Counted from the first letter of the stretch, positions 7,518 through 17,854 are shown. The stretch: DNA of 48,874 nt from an uncultured bacterium (GCA_903934015.1 CAIZMI010000018.1:1-48874); one strand, 5' to 3'. Program-made: numbers and translations. The notes: a model not told the origin generated them from the letters alone.

Positions 7518-9353
7518 ATGTTACGAATGACAAGTTCCCTCGCCGCCCTCTTTCAAGTACCTCGCCTGTACATCACAGTCCGCGGCCAAACCCGATCCGA
7601 AGCAGTGCTTGCCCAAATCACCACTCGACTAACCAAGAAGCTCGTCGGGAGTGAAACGACATCCTTCCAATCCACCTTCCTCGAAGGTCAGGAGGCACTT
7701 CCGCAAGAATGTCTGGTCCTGAAAGACGCGGCTGCGGTGCAGGCTCTATTTGAAAGCGGTGTTTCCCGTGATTCCGTGGTTGCCGTATTTGACCAAGAAG
7801 GCCGCGAAGATCACTACCACACTTTCACAACCTGCCTACGTGCCAACAACGACATGCCCAAATGGGCTAGCGGTTGCCACTGGGGCATCGCAGTTTTTCC
7901 TGGTTGCGTCGGAGACCACTTCCAGCGTAATTGCGGTGAACAAGCAGCGGCGCACTTTAACCGCAATTTCGTCAAGAATTTGCTCAGGGGGCAATTCCCC
8001 TGGGGAAAAATCCGCAGCAGTGAAAATCCCCCTGTGAATGTTGGCATCCCAGCACGAGTACGCGAAACCCTGACACGACTCAACGCTGGACCAAATCTTG
8101 CAGCAGCAATTGCTGACCAAGCATGTGCCGCTGAACTTCCTACCGGGTCGTACATCAGTTGGTATCGTGTGTCTCACGACCCAATCGAATGCGATCTGCA
8201 ACAGATGCTGCGGGCGGTCGACGCCATGGCAGCATTTGAACCAGTCTGCAACCTGCTGGCTTCATCCGACACCGATGTACAGTCAATACTCATGGCCGGC
8301 GTCGATGTCGACCCGGCAGTACGCGACGTGTATCTTATTCCAAAGTCTAACCAATTTTCTGTCCGACGACCCGACTTCCACTTTACCGGTGCGTCACATG
8401 TGTTTGCATCGGAGAACGACGAAATGCCTGGCGGAATGGCGGAACTGGCTTTCCTGGATCTGGTCTACGGACTTAATCAGGAACGCTGGAAAGCTTGCTT
8501 CGACTGGCTGACCAAGGACGGTCGTTTACTGTTCCTCGTTTCGCATGTCTGGAGCAAGTGCTACACCACCGAGATCCTGTGGCTTACTCAGTACTTGCAA
8601 GGGCTCGGTTACGACGTGGGCATGATGACCACAGAAAACATGGACGCCTTAACCGTCAAAAGTGATGGTGTCTATGACGAGACCGGTCGGATTGGCACTA
8701 TCTGGCGCCAATTCCCTATCTTTGAAGCAAGAGGCAAACTCGTCGATCTGGTTCTGGCTAGCCACGAAGGCAAAGTCCGAATGGTTCCCGAGTTCGCCCA
8801 CTACGGCAACAAAGTGTGGTTCTCGATCTTCCGAAGCCACAACGCGTTTTTCCGTGACCACTTGGACGATGCGACGTTTCGATTGCTCGACAAACTTCTT
8901 CCCGATTCTCACTTGGTGCGAAGTCGGGAGAACTTTCCCTTTTCGGTCGAAGGCACCGCGATCGATTCGCTTGCGGCGCTTTGCGCCTTGCCTCCTGCGG
9001 TTCGCGACGGACTTGTCATGAAACTCTCAGGAGCAAACACATTGACCGCCCGGTCATATGGCGTGATCATGGGCCACGGATTGACCCAAAAAACCTGGAG
9101 TGAGTGGGTTGATGAACGGATTCGTCTCGAACAACCCTTCATCGTGCAACGCCGGCTGGAAACCGGAACGATCGATCTGCCGGTGGTAAACACCAGTCGC
9201 GACGTCGGGGAACTTTTCCGATGTCGAGTCCTGCTGCGCCCGTGGCACATGGGCGGTCAGCTGGTCTCGGTGCACGCTTGCGCCGTCCCCAGTTCGACCT
9301 TGCGTGTACACGGTCGTGTGGATATGTGTGTGCCACCAATCCTGCTGGTCTAG
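7518..9353 (+). CDS. hypothetical protein with ATP-grasp-like C-terminal region
   Basis: 611-aa ORF, GAGGAG upstream; C-terminus VMKLSGANTLTARSYGVIMGHGLTQKTWSEWVDERIRLEQPFIVQRRLE resembles circularly permuted ATP-grasp proteins. Confidence 0.7.
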   Translation: MLRMTSSLAALFQVPRLYITVRGQTRSEAVLAQITTRLTKKLVGSETTSFQSTFLEGQEALPQECLVLKDAAAVQALFESGVSRDSVVAVFDQEGREDHYHTFTTCLRANNDMPKWASGCHWGIAVFPGCVGDHFQRNCGEQAAAHFNRNFVKNLLRGQFPWGKIRSSENPPVNVGIPARVRETLTRLNAGPNLAAAIADQACAAELPTGSYISWYRVSHDPIECDLQQMLRAVDAMAAFEPVCNLLASSDTDVQSILMAGVDVDPAVRDVYLIPKSNQFSVRRPDFHFTGASHVFASENDEMPGGMAELAFLDLVYGLNQERWKACFDWLTKDGRLLFLVSHVWSKCYTTEILWLTQYLQGLGYDVGMMTTENMDALTVKSDGVYDETGRIGTIWRQFPIFEARGKLVDLVLASHEGKVRMVPEFAHYGNKVWFSIFRSHNAFFRDHLDDATFRLLDKLLPDSHLVRSRENFPFSVEGTAIDSLAALCALPPAVRDGLVMKLSGANTLTARSYGVIMGHGLTQKTWSEWVDERIRLEQPFIVQRRLETGTIDLPVVNTSRDVGELFRCRVLLRPWHMGGQLVSVHACAVPSSTLRVHGRVDMCVPPILLV

Positions 9354-9365
9354 AACTCCTCAGCA

Positions 9366-9414
9366 ATTGCGGCCGAGATGACAAAATTCGTCTCTCGGTC
9401 GCAATCCTTTTTTT
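9366..9414 (+). terminator. intrinsic terminator
   Basis: ATTGCGGCCGAGA..TCTCGGTCGCAAT then T-run. Confidence 0.8.
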
Positions 9415-9466
9415 ACATCTAACCCAACAATGTTGGGATGAAATTTATTATTTTTAATTAATTATT

Positions 9467-10519
9467 ATGTCAAAAAATCAATCAGCAAAGAAAAGATATT
9501 TTGAATATGGTTTTTCAACCGGTTATTTGCCGTCTGGAAAAACTAATTCAATTGCGGATGTTAGTGGTGTCACTATTGGGCACATCTCAAAAATCGAAGG
9601 CACTGATGTACGAACCGGCGTGACAGTGATCGATCCGGGAGTAAATAATCTTTTTCAGGAAAAAATTCCCGCTGCTTTTTATGTGGCGAACGGTGCCGGA
9701 AAAGTCGCTGGGGTCACACAAGTGGAAGAATACGGAACAATTGAGGCTCCTATTGCTCTCACCAACACGCATGCAGTTGGATCAGTGATGCGCGGAATTA
9801 TTGACCTTGTAATTAAACAAAACCCTGATTTAAAACCAACGGATAGTATTAACGCGGTTGTTGGTGAAGTCAACGATGGCTATCTCAGCAATATTCACAA
9901 AAATGTCATAGAACCTGAAGATGTAAATAGGGCGTATGCAGCGCGTTCTGGGGATGTGGCAATTGGTAGCGTCGGTGCGGGCACGGGCACCCGCTGTTTT
10001 TACTGGAAGGGTGGAATTGGTACGTCCTCGCGCATTGTTTCTTTGGATGGCCAAAAATATACTATCGGCGTTTTAGTTCAAACAAATTTTGGCGGTTCCC
10101 TTAATTTAGCGGGAATCCCTTTTGGAAAATTAGTCGGAAAATCCGATTTCACTTTTGAAGAAATTATTCCGGATGGCTCTTGCGTAATTGTTGTCGCGAC
10201 AAATGCACCATTCACCGCGCGACAACTAAAAAGATTGGCTAAAAGGGCAATTATTGGCCTGACAAATACCGGCTCGGTTGTTGCAACCTATAGTGGCGAC
10301 TACGTCATTTCATTTTCTACAAATCGCGACGGAATTGAGGGGGTAACTCCACGACAAAAATTAATCCCGGATACAAGTTTGAACAATTTCTTTTTGGCAA
10401 CAGTAGAAGCAACAGAAGAAAGTATTTTTGATGCGCTTTTTGCTGCCGAAACAATGCGTGGCAAAGACGGTAATGTGCGCAATGCTTTTCCCATTGAAGA
10501 ATCTCTTAAATATTTATAG
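9467..10519 (+). CDS. P1 family peptidase (DmpA/L-aminopeptidase-D-esterase family)
   Basis: SIADVSGVTIGH, GVTVIDPG, APIALTNTHAVGSV, GSVGAGTGTRCFYWKGGIGTSSR. Confidence 0.9.
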   Translation: MSKNQSAKKRYFEYGFSTGYLPSGKTNSIADVSGVTIGHISKIEGTDVRTGVTVIDPGVNNLFQEKIPAAFYVANGAGKVAGVTQVEEYGTIEAPIALTNTHAVGSVMRGIIDLVIKQNPDLKPTDSINAVVGEVNDGYLSNIHKNVIEPEDVNRAYAARSGDVAIGSVGAGTGTRCFYWKGGIGTSSRIVSLDGQKYTIGVLVQTNFGGSLNLAGIPFGKLVGKSDFTFEEIIPDGSCVIVVATNAPFTARQLKRLAKRAIIGLTNTGSVVATYSGDYVISFSTNRDGIEGVTPRQKLIPDTSLNNFFLATVEATEESIFDALFAAETMRGKDGNVRNAFPIEESLKYL

Positions 10520-10526
10520 TAGTTTT

Positions 10527-11276
10527 ATGCAATTAAGTGACACAAAAAATATTATCGGAATCGTTGGCGGATTAGGACCGCTTGCCGGTGTATTGCTACA
10601 AAAATATATTATTGAAGCTACACCGGCAAATCGAGATCAAGACCACTTTTCAGTAATTACATACACAAATCCGCAAATTCCGGATCGTACAACTTCCCTT
10701 TTGGGACCCAAAAAAGGGCTGGATTTTGCCGAGGAAATAATAAAAACAATCGGTATCTTAGAGCAAGCCGGTGCATCGATTATTGGAATTCCGTGCAATA
10801 CCGCACACGCAAGATACGAGATAATTCAAAACGCATGCAACATCCCAGTTGTAAACATGGTGAAAGAAGTAGTCCGGTTATTTGATACCGAAAATGGTAG
10901 TAACATCGGTCTACTTGCGACCGATGGAACGATTGCCAGCGATGTGTACCAAAAATCTTCGTTAAATACAAAATGGATTATCCCAAACAAGCTAGAACAA
11001 GCGCTTGTTATGGATACGATTTACAGCATCAAAGCGGGACGCAAACCCCACATCGAAGCTATCATTAATATTTGCAATAACCTATTGTTCCGAGGTGCCG
11101 ACAGAATAATTTTAGGCTGTACTGAACTTTCAATTATCCAAGATGCATTGATCAAAGCAAAACTACCGCTACTTGATTCGTTGCGAATTTTGGCAAAAAT
11201 TCTAATTAATCAAACTGCCCAACAAGCCACGACGTCTAAAATTTTCACCCAAAAAACTCTTCAAGTCGCGACATGA
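10527..11276 (+). CDS. aspartate/glutamate racemase family protein
   Basis: IGIVGGLGPLAGVLLQ, IGIPCNTAHARYE, IILGCTELSII. Start trimmed to MQLSDTK. Confidence 0.88.
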   Translation: MQLSDTKNIIGIVGGLGPLAGVLLQKYIIEATPANRDQDHFSVITYTNPQIPDRTTSLLGPKKGLDFAEEIIKTIGILEQAGASIIGIPCNTAHARYEIIQNACNIPVVNMVKEVVRLFDTENGSNIGLLATDGTIASDVYQKSSLNTKWIIPNKLEQALVMDTIYSIKAGRKPHIEAIINICNNLLFRGADRIILGCTELSIIQDALIKAKLPLLDSLRILAKILINQTAQQATTSKIFTQKTLQVAT

Positions 11277-12264
11277 TTTTTTTGTAGGGGGTCGGCGCAA
11301 AAAGCTTGCAATCACAAAGAATAGACTCAAATTCCACGGCAACTTGTTTGTTTAATTCAAAATCAGAAATTATACAGTTAAACTCTCCCAGAGTATCAAA
11401 GGAATTTTTTTTAAGATTGGCCGACCCAATGCAGGATTTAATATTGTTATCCCCTGTCGCAAGCACCTCCTTAACATGAATCATCTTTTTATAAAGATAA
11501 ATTGTAACGCCCTCATTACGTGAAAAAGCGGTAAGTGTTCGCATGTTGGCGTTTTGATAAATATTGGCGCAAGCCGGAATAATCAACTGAATTTTAGCTC
11601 CATGATCCAATGCTTTTTGCAAAAGAGCCCCACCACGACGATCAATGTACGGCGTTACGACTTTATAGTTATCAAAACTCTTATCTTTAAAAAGTTCGGC
11701 TAGAGCCGGCTCCACTTCAAATATTTTTCTCGATGGTTCGTTCGCGGCAATTTTAATCGGCGATGTTTCGCTGGTTTTTGCATTCTTGCCAAGTGTGAAT
11801 CGATCATAAACGACATTGCCGATTTCCAAATCTTTAAAAACAACCAAAACATCTTTCCAATCACTAAAACGATCTCCAAGATTCATGCTCCCAAAAATAA
11901 GCGTTGAAAGTTTATTACCACGTTTAAACAAATAATATTTTTTATGATTAGGAAAAAAACCTTTACTTCTGGAAACATTGCTAGGATATTTTGTCTCAAG
12001 AGCAGCAAGTTCATCAATAAATGTCTTCGTTTTCTCAACAAAACGAGCGAATCTCACTACATAAGAACGATCAATATCAAAAATAACAAAAGCGCCCCGT
12101 TGCACCGCTTTTTCAATTTCACCCAAAACACGCTCACTGGAAAGGCCTGGCTCCCAAATATAAAGACTAAAAACAATCTGGTCGCCTTCGCCACAATCCA
12201 TTATCTCCCGACAGATTACTTCAACAGACTCGTTATAAGTAGTAACCAAATTAAGCATATTCAA
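11245..12264 (-). CDS. phospholipase D-like domain protein
   Basis: NHKKYYLFKRGNKLSTLIFGSMNLGDRF and HVKEVLATGDNNIKSCIGSANLKKNSFDTLGEFN, two HKD-like halves. Confidence 0.8.
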   Translation of the reverse strand: MNMLNLVTTYNESVEVICREIMDCGEGDQIVFSLYIWEPGLSSERVLGEIEKAVQRGAFVIFDIDRSYVVRFARFVEKTKTFIDELAALETKYPSNVSRSKGFFPNHKKYYLFKRGNKLSTLIFGSMNLGDRFSDWKDVLVVFKDLEIGNVVYDRFTLGKNAKTSETSPIKIAANEPSRKIFEVEPALAELFKDKSFDNYKVVTPYIDRRGGALLQKALDHGAKIQLIIPACANIYQNANMRTLTAFSRNEGVTIYLYKKMIHVKEVLATGDNNIKSCIGSANLKKNSFDTLGEFNCIISDFELNKQVAVEFESILCDCKLFAPTPYKKIMSRLEEFFG

Positions 12265-12273
12265 CCATTATAC

Positions 12274-13029
12274 TTACTTAGTATATCCCGTAAAAAACTC
12301 AATCTTTATATTTTCGGATTTTACACCAAGTTTTAACATCTCTTCCTTGGTTGCTTTCACCATCTCGGGCAAACCAACAATATAATAAATTGGGACCATA
12401 ACATCTTTTACATATTTTGAAACCATTGAGGCAGTAATTCTGCCTCGTTCGCCCGCCCAAGTTTTATCATCATCCGACAATTGTGACATTGTTGGAATAA
12501 ACAAAAATTTATCACTTTTTATTCCACGTAATAATTCAAGAAATGCGGTATTTTGCGGTGTTTTGTTGCCATAAAAAAGAGTGATCGGTCTCGGCCAACC
12601 ATTGTTTTGTTGATCCAAAATCATACCCAAAAATGGTGCTATCCCAATTCCACCGGCAAGAAAAACAATTGGGTGGTTATCATTGTTCAAAATAAAATTT
12701 CCAATCGGTCCATCAACCACTAACTCTTCTCCAACCGCCATATTGTTAATTGTTTGTTTAAAATCCGATTGACTGACACGCATTGAAATCAATAAGTAAT
12801 CTTGGTATGGAGCAGACGCTAAAGACATTGGATGAGTCGCTTCCCGACCCCCCTTCTCCGATAATTGCGGAACATGAAGTAGAACATATTGCCCTGCGCA
12901 ATATGTAAAACCATTCGGTTTTTCCAAATACAAACCTAGCGTCCCTTCGGCAATTTCTTTTTTTTCAATAATTTTTACACTTGCCCGAATCCGATTTGAA
13001 GGGGCTTGAGACGCATTTTCCTGTATCAT
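12274..13029 (-). CDS. FAD-dependent oxidoreductase (ferredoxin-NADP reductase-like)
   Basis: FLAGGIGIAPFLGMI, FYGNKTPQNTAFLELL, YYIVGLPEMVKATKEEML. Confidence 0.88.
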   Translation of the reverse strand: MIQENASQAPSNRIRASVKIIEKKEIAEGTLGLYLEKPNGFTYCAGQYVLLHVPQLSEKGGREATHPMSLASAPYQDYLLISMRVSQSDFKQTINNMAVGEELVVDGPIGNFILNNDNHPIVFLAGGIGIAPFLGMILDQQNNGWPRPITLFYGNKTPQNTAFLELLRGIKSDKFLFIPTMSQLSDDDKTWAGERGRITASMVSKYVKDVMVPIYYIVGLPEMVKATKEEMLKLGVKSENIKIEFFTGYTK

Positions 13030-13167
13030 TGGGTATATTACTGTTTAGCATAGCACAGACTTGAAGCAAATTATCACGCAAAAATGACTGCTTAATTTTA
13101 TAAAGAAAATTGCAAATTCATTCCGACTAGAAACCAGCTTCAATAAAGACTACTATACTATCTATAC

Positions 13168-13749
13168 ATGTTGCATCTCGATATAAGCCAATGGCTGTTA
13201 AATTATCGCTATTTGATCCTCTTTCCCCTTATCGTCATTGAGGGGCCAATCACAGTTGTAACGGCTGGCGTACTTGCTTCAGTTGGTCTATTAAATTTTT
13301 TCATTGTTTATTTTGTCGCCATTGTCGGTGATTTAGTGGGAGACTCTCTCTATTATGCAGCAGGTCGATTTGGCCGAAAACGCCTCGACCGTTGGGGTCG
13401 GTTTATCGGCCTACCCAAAGAGCGCCTTGAAAAGATGGAGGTCCATTTTAATGCGCATGGCGGCAAAACTCTAATTGCCGGAAAATTATCCCACGCCATT
13501 GGCGCCATCGTTCTTGTTACGGCAGGAATTGCCCGTGTTCCTTTTAAAAAATTTATTTTTTATAATCTTTGGGCAACATTACCGAAGTCTTTAGTATTAC
13601 TTCTGATTGGTTATTATTTTGGCAATACCTTTATTCACCTGCAAAGGTATTTTGATTTTGCTTGGTTGGGCGCCCTAGCTGCAGCCATTTTATTCGTGGT
13701 GGTATATCTTTTTTTACGGAAAACTGGTAAAAAACTGGAAGAAGACTAA
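13168..13749 (+). CDS. DedA family protein
   Basis: VIEGPITVVTAGVLASVG, VGDLVGDSLYYAAGRFGRK. Confidence 0.88.
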   Translation: MLHLDISQWLLNYRYLILFPLIVIEGPITVVTAGVLASVGLLNFFIVYFVAIVGDLVGDSLYYAAGRFGRKRLDRWGRFIGLPKERLEKMEVHFNAHGGKTLIAGKLSHAIGAIVLVTAGIARVPFKKFIFYNLWATLPKSLVLLLIGYYFGNTFIHLQRYFDFAWLGALAAAILFVVVYLFLRKTGKKLEED

Positions 13750-13760
13750 CAACCACACCC

Positions 13761-14930
13761 ATGAAGATAATAATAGGAACAGATAACTACTTTCCCAACG
13801 TTAATGGGGCATCAATCTTTTCCCAACGTCTAGCCCATTATTTACAAAAACACGGCCACGAAATTCTCGTGATTGCTCCCGGGCGTCAATTAACAACCAA
13901 ACAAACGTTAGTAAACGGAGTTAATGTATTTGGCTTGGGTTCCGTACCAATTTTTGTTTATAAAGATTTTCGCTGGACACCATCATTTGTCGGTTATTAC
14001 GATATGACGAAGGTCGTGAAACAATTTAAACCTGATATTATTCATATTCAAGATCATTTCTATATTGGCGCCAGTTTAGTAAAAATTGCAAAGAAACTTA
14101 ATATCCCCTCTGTTGGAACAAACCATTTTATGCCTGAGAATCTAACACACTATCTCCACTTACCAGAAACAGGAGAAAAAGTTGTCACTAATATGGGATG
14201 GCGTCATTTTTGCAGTATCTATGGACTTTTAGATGTTGTAACAACGCCAACAAAAACTGCGTCAAAACTGCTGGATAACGTCGGATTAAATAAACCTGTC
14301 ATTGCGGTTTCCTGCGGTATCGACCGAGAAAAATTTAAACCCACTGTTAACGGTGATCCATTACGAGAAAAATACAAACTTCCAAAAGTGCCAACATTGT
14401 TATATGTAGGTCGCCTCGACAAAGAAAAAAAGGTTGATTATCTCTTGGAAGCTTTTGCAGACGCAATCAAAAATGTGAGTGGACATTTTATTATCGCAGG
14501 CAAAGGCGCAGAAACAAAGAACTTAAAAGAACAGATTGTAAAATTAGGACTTACAACAAAGGTCACTTTTACGGGTTTTGTGGAAGAAGCAGATCTACCA
14601 GCCCTCTACCGAACAGCGGATTGTTTTATTATTTCCGGAATTGCCGAACTACAAAGTATTGTCACAATGGAAGCAATGGCGTCTGGCCTACCGGTAATTG
14701 CAGTAAATGCAATGGCCTTACCAGAACTTGTTCATCACGAAAACAATGGCTACCTCTTTGAGCTAAATGATACCCAAAAACTTTCACAATACATACAAAA
14801 CATCTTAAGCAATGGCGCTTTACGACAAAAAATGTCCCAAAATAGCTTAGAAATCATCAAGAAACACGATATCAATAATACAATTAACCAATATGAGACC
14901 ATTTACACAAATCTTAAAAATACGAGTTAA
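13761..14930 (+). CDS. glycosyltransferase family 4
   Basis: DNYFPNVNGASIFSQRLA, LLYVGRLDKEKKVDYLLEAF, EAMASGLPVIAVNAMALPELV. Confidence 0.92.
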   Translation: MKIIIGTDNYFPNVNGASIFSQRLAHYLQKHGHEILVIAPGRQLTTKQTLVNGVNVFGLGSVPIFVYKDFRWTPSFVGYYDMTKVVKQFKPDIIHIQDHFYIGASLVKIAKKLNIPSVGTNHFMPENLTHYLHLPETGEKVVTNMGWRHFCSIYGLLDVVTTPTKTASKLLDNVGLNKPVIAVSCGIDREKFKPTVNGDPLREKYKLPKVPTLLYVGRLDKEKKVDYLLEAFADAIKNVSGHFIIAGKGAETKNLKEQIVKLGLTTKVTFTGFVEEADLPALYRTADCFIISGIAELQSIVTMEAMASGLPVIAVNAMALPELVHHENNGYLFELNDTQKLSQYIQNILSNGALRQKMSQNSLEIIKKHDINNTINQYETIYTNLKNTS

Positions 14931-15591
14931 GCATCTCATCCGGAAACAATTGGATTTTTGGCGTTTACCCCAACTCGTTTCATCAACTGCCTTGGGGATT
15001 ATTATGCTCGGCGCGAGTTTGACGATCAACTATAGTGCGGGCCTGTATACAAACTCAATTACGAATAATCCCGTACAAGACATTATCTTGGATAATATTC
15101 CGGTATTCCGCACCGGATTTATTTTTGTTTACGGCGCGCTTGCTATGTGGTTTTTCGTCATGATTATTTTAATCTTAAATCCCAGATACCTCCCTTTTGC
15201 TTTAAAAAGCATTGCGTTACTCGTAACAATAAGATCCATTTTTACTATCATGACCCACCTTGGACCATACCCAAACATGACAACATGGCCACAAAACAAC
15301 CTCCTTGAAAAATTCAGTTTCGGAGCCGATTTTTTCTTCTCCGGCCACACCGCTTTTCCTTTCTTAATTTCCCTAATCCTTTGGCACAAAAAAATATTTC
15401 GTTGGATTTTTATTGTTTTATCACTTTTTTTTGCCACAAGCGTTTTGTCGGGCCATTTACACTACTCAATTGATGTGTTTGCCGCCTTTTTTATTACCTA
15501 CAGTGTATTTATTCTTGGTTGCCGATTATTTACTGATGAATACGAAATAATGTACGGAAAAAAACCAAAGTTTACACTCGGTCATGACTAG
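14893..15591 (+). CDS. PAP2 / sphingomyelin synthase-like phosphatase
   Basis: FFSGHTAFPFLISLILW, SGHLHYSIDVFAAFF; overlaps upstream CDS by 38 bp. Confidence 0.8.
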   Translation: MRPFTQILKIRVKHLIRKQLDFWRLPQLVSSTALGIIMLGASLTINYSAGLYTNSITNNPVQDIILDNIPVFRTGFIFVYGALAMWFFVMIILILNPRYLPFALKSIALLVTIRSIFTIMTHLGPYPNMTTWPQNNLLEKFSFGADFFFSGHTAFPFLISLILWHKKIFRWIFIVLSLFFATSVLSGHLHYSIDVFAAFFITYSVFILGCRLFTDEYEIMYGKKPKFTLGHD

Positions 15592-15612
15592 AAAAGAATG
15601 AAAATTTTATTT

Positions 15613-16296
15613 TTATTTTTTGGCAACCATTGCCACGATTTTAGGATTCCTTAGCTCCCGAATTGCATCTACTGCAATCCAACGAGCAGTACGCGAATCC
15701 AGTTTACTGATTTCCTCAGCTAACGCGATGGCTTTTAATCTAAGCGCGCTGTTGCGTTTACCAATCTGACGCAATGCCCAATTTACCGCCTTACACACAT
15801 ATTTACGATCATCGGTAGCATATTTTTTCATTAAAGGAAAAAATTTCACAAACTTATCATTCATTGCGTTTTTATCATGCACAGCCAACCACGCAAGTAA
15901 CGCGAAGCTGGCACGCCTAACAAACTCATCATTGCTTTTCATCCATTGTTTAACTTTTTTAAATGCAAAAGGCGTCTTGTCAAACAGTGACCCACAAGCC
16001 GTATCGCACAAATCCCATGTTTCAAAATCGGATGCCCAGTCATCCATTTGCTGTTCGCTAATAACACTGGGGTCCTCAACAAATACAGCCAATATCCGCG
16101 CCTCATGAATCTCTGATTTCCATAATTGCTGGGCCAAAACATGATTTTTTCCAATTTTCTTAGCCAACTTACGCATTATTGGCAATGAAACACCAAGAAC
16201 CATAATTGATGGTTTAATACCAAAACGCGCCATCCCTTGAACGTTTTTGCTACTACCTCGTGTCTCAAGAAAAGCGATTATATCTGATATTTTCAT
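15613..16296 (-). CDS. DNA alkylation repair protein (AlkD-like HEAT)
   Basis: SEIHEARILAVFVEDP, WDLCDTACGSLFDKTP, FVRRASFALLAWLAVHDK. Confidence 0.88.
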   Translation of the reverse strand: MKISDIIAFLETRGSSKNVQGMARFGIKPSIMVLGVSLPIMRKLAKKIGKNHVLAQQLWKSEIHEARILAVFVEDPSVISEQQMDDWASDFETWDLCDTACGSLFDKTPFAFKKVKQWMKSNDEFVRRASFALLAWLAVHDKNAMNDKFVKFFPLMKKYATDDRKYVCKAVNWALRQIGKRNSALRLKAIALAEEISKLDSRTARWIAVDAIRELRNPKIVAMVAKK

Positions 16297-16435
16297 GGTT
16301 TGATTGTACCGCCACTTAGACAAAAATGGCCATCACTCCGCCACCGAAAAACGCCTTGTAACCCGCAATTGATCATGATCAAGCAATCGTAACTGCTCAC
16401 CCGCTTGAAAGTTCGTGTTTATTATCAAATTACTT

Positions 16436-16530
16436 GAATAACCACCACCCCCGTAAAAACGGGGGTCCATGCGCTATTGTTATGACGTGGATTCCCGCTC
16501 AAGCGGGAATGGATGACTTAGAGAGGTTTT
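16436..16530. repeat. intergenic palindromic repeats
   Basis: CCCCCGTAAAAACGGGGG and ATTCCCGCTCAAGCGGGAAT. Confidence 0.7.
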
Positions 16531-16583
16531 TATGCATAACTGGTACCAACTTTCATTTAAGTGAGGAGTTACAAGCAATCACC

Positions 16584-16611
16584 TTGCAAAAAGTCGAATT
16601 ATTGTTATAAT
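16584..16611 (+). promoter_or_regulatory. sigma70-type promoter of infC
   Basis: TTGCAA - 16 nt - TATAAT; predicted +1 about 16618. Confidence 0.6.
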
Positions 16612-16619
16612 GCAGATTA

Positions 16620-17210
16620 ATCACTATTAAAAGTACTCCAATTTCACCATCATACTCAGACCGTTTACGAGTTAACAATGCGATCCGCGCCCACGTTGTG
16701 CGCTTAATCGACGCCGAAGGAAAACAAGTTGGCGTAATTGATACAAAAGAAGCTCTTCGACAATCAAGATTAGTAGGTTTGGATTTAGTTGAAATCTCCC
16801 CCGCAACAAGACCACCGGTATGCAAAATTATGGATTTTGGGAAATTCCAATACGAACAAGCCAAAAAAGAACGTGAACAAAAAAAGGGTAAGAAAAAAAC
16901 GGACATCAAAGGAATCAGGATCGGATTTAAAACCGGTGATCATGATCAAGACTTGAAGCGTAAACACACCGATGACTTTCTAAGAGATGGCGACAAAGTA
17001 CGTGTTGAAATTGTACTAAGGGGTCGTGAGAAAGCTCACAAACCGCTGGCTCGCACTATCATAGAGACTTTCTTAAGAAAGATTACGGTTCCCCACAAGC
17101 AAGAGGAAAATATTGCCCCTCACCCAAACGGTTTCTCTGTGACACTTGCACCCATCTCGAATAAAGAGCAGACTAAGACAGAATCAGAAGTCCAGAGCAA
17201 GGCCAATTGA
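16620..17210 (+). CDS. infC: translation initiation factor IF-3 (non-AUG start at ATC 16620 or ATT 16626)
   Basis: In-frame upstream sequence STPISPSYSDRLRVNNAIRAHVVRLIDAEGKQVGV restores the canonical IF-3 N-terminus; GTG 16698 would truncate it; in-frame stop at 16608. Confidence 0.85.
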   Translation: MTIKSTPISPSYSDRLRVNNAIRAHVVRLIDAEGKQVGVIDTKEALRQSRLVGLDLVEISPATRPPVCKIMDFGKFQYEQAKKEREQKKGKKKTDIKGIRIGFKTGDHDQDLKRKHTDDFLRDGDKVRVEIVLRGREKAHKPLARTIIETFLRKITVPHKQEENIAPHPNGFSVTLAPISNKEQTKTESEVQSKAN

Positions 17211-17243
17211 CGAAAAATACATTATTCCGTAAGCTTATCAATC

Positions 17244-17468
17244 ATGGTTAAACAAAAGACCCGAAAGGCGGCAGCCAAGCGTTTTAGCTTTAGCAAAGCT
17301 GGTAAAGTTATGCGTCGTCGCACAATGCATGGCCATTTTAACGTCGGTCGCTCAAAAAAGACCCTCATGGCACGTCGACGTGATCAAGAGATCGACGGTA
17401 CCGACCGTAAGCGCCTAACTCGCCTAATGCCATTCAATTCCCCGGTTAATCCAAAAAATAATAACTAG
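17244..17468 (+). CDS. rpmI: 50S ribosomal protein L35
   Basis: KTRKAAAKRFSFSKAGKVMRRR..HFNVGRSKK, directly after infC. Confidence 0.93.
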   Translation: MVKQKTRKAAAKRFSFSKAGKVMRRRTMHGHFNVGRSKKTLMARRRDQEIDGTDRKRLTRLMPFNSPVNPKNNN

Positions 17469-17486
17469 CATTAAACTAATTCCCCC

Positions 17487-17846
17487 ATGCCAAGAGTAAA
17501 ACGAGGTACAATTCACGCCAAAAGACGCCGTAATATCCTACGTCAAACCAAGGGTTTCTTTCATCGTCGCAAGACACATCTAAGAGAAGCAAGACAGGCA
17601 TTAACTAAGGCTGGTCAATACGCTTACGCCCACCGACGCAAAAAGAAAGGCGATTTCCGCAGACTCTGGAATGTGCAACTTTCAGCCGCATTAAAAACAG
17701 AAGGAATTTCTTACAGCAAATTCATTAATGTTGCTAAGTTACAAAACATTGCGTTAAACCGAAAAATGCTTGTTCTGTTGGCACAAGAAAAACCCACTGT
17801 CTTTAAACAAGTTGTAGACGAGGCTAAAAAAACTCTAGCCAGTTAA
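17487..17846 (+). CDS. rplT: 50S ribosomal protein L20
   Basis: MPRVKRGTIHAKRRRNILRQTKGFFHRRKTHLREARQAL. Confidence 0.96.
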   Translation: MPRVKRGTIHAKRRRNILRQTKGFFHRRKTHLREARQALTKAGQYAYAHRRKKKGDFRRLWNVQLSAALKTEGISYSKFINVAKLQNIALNRKMLVLLAQEKPTVFKQVVDEAKKTLAS

Positions 17847-17854
17847 TAACTACT

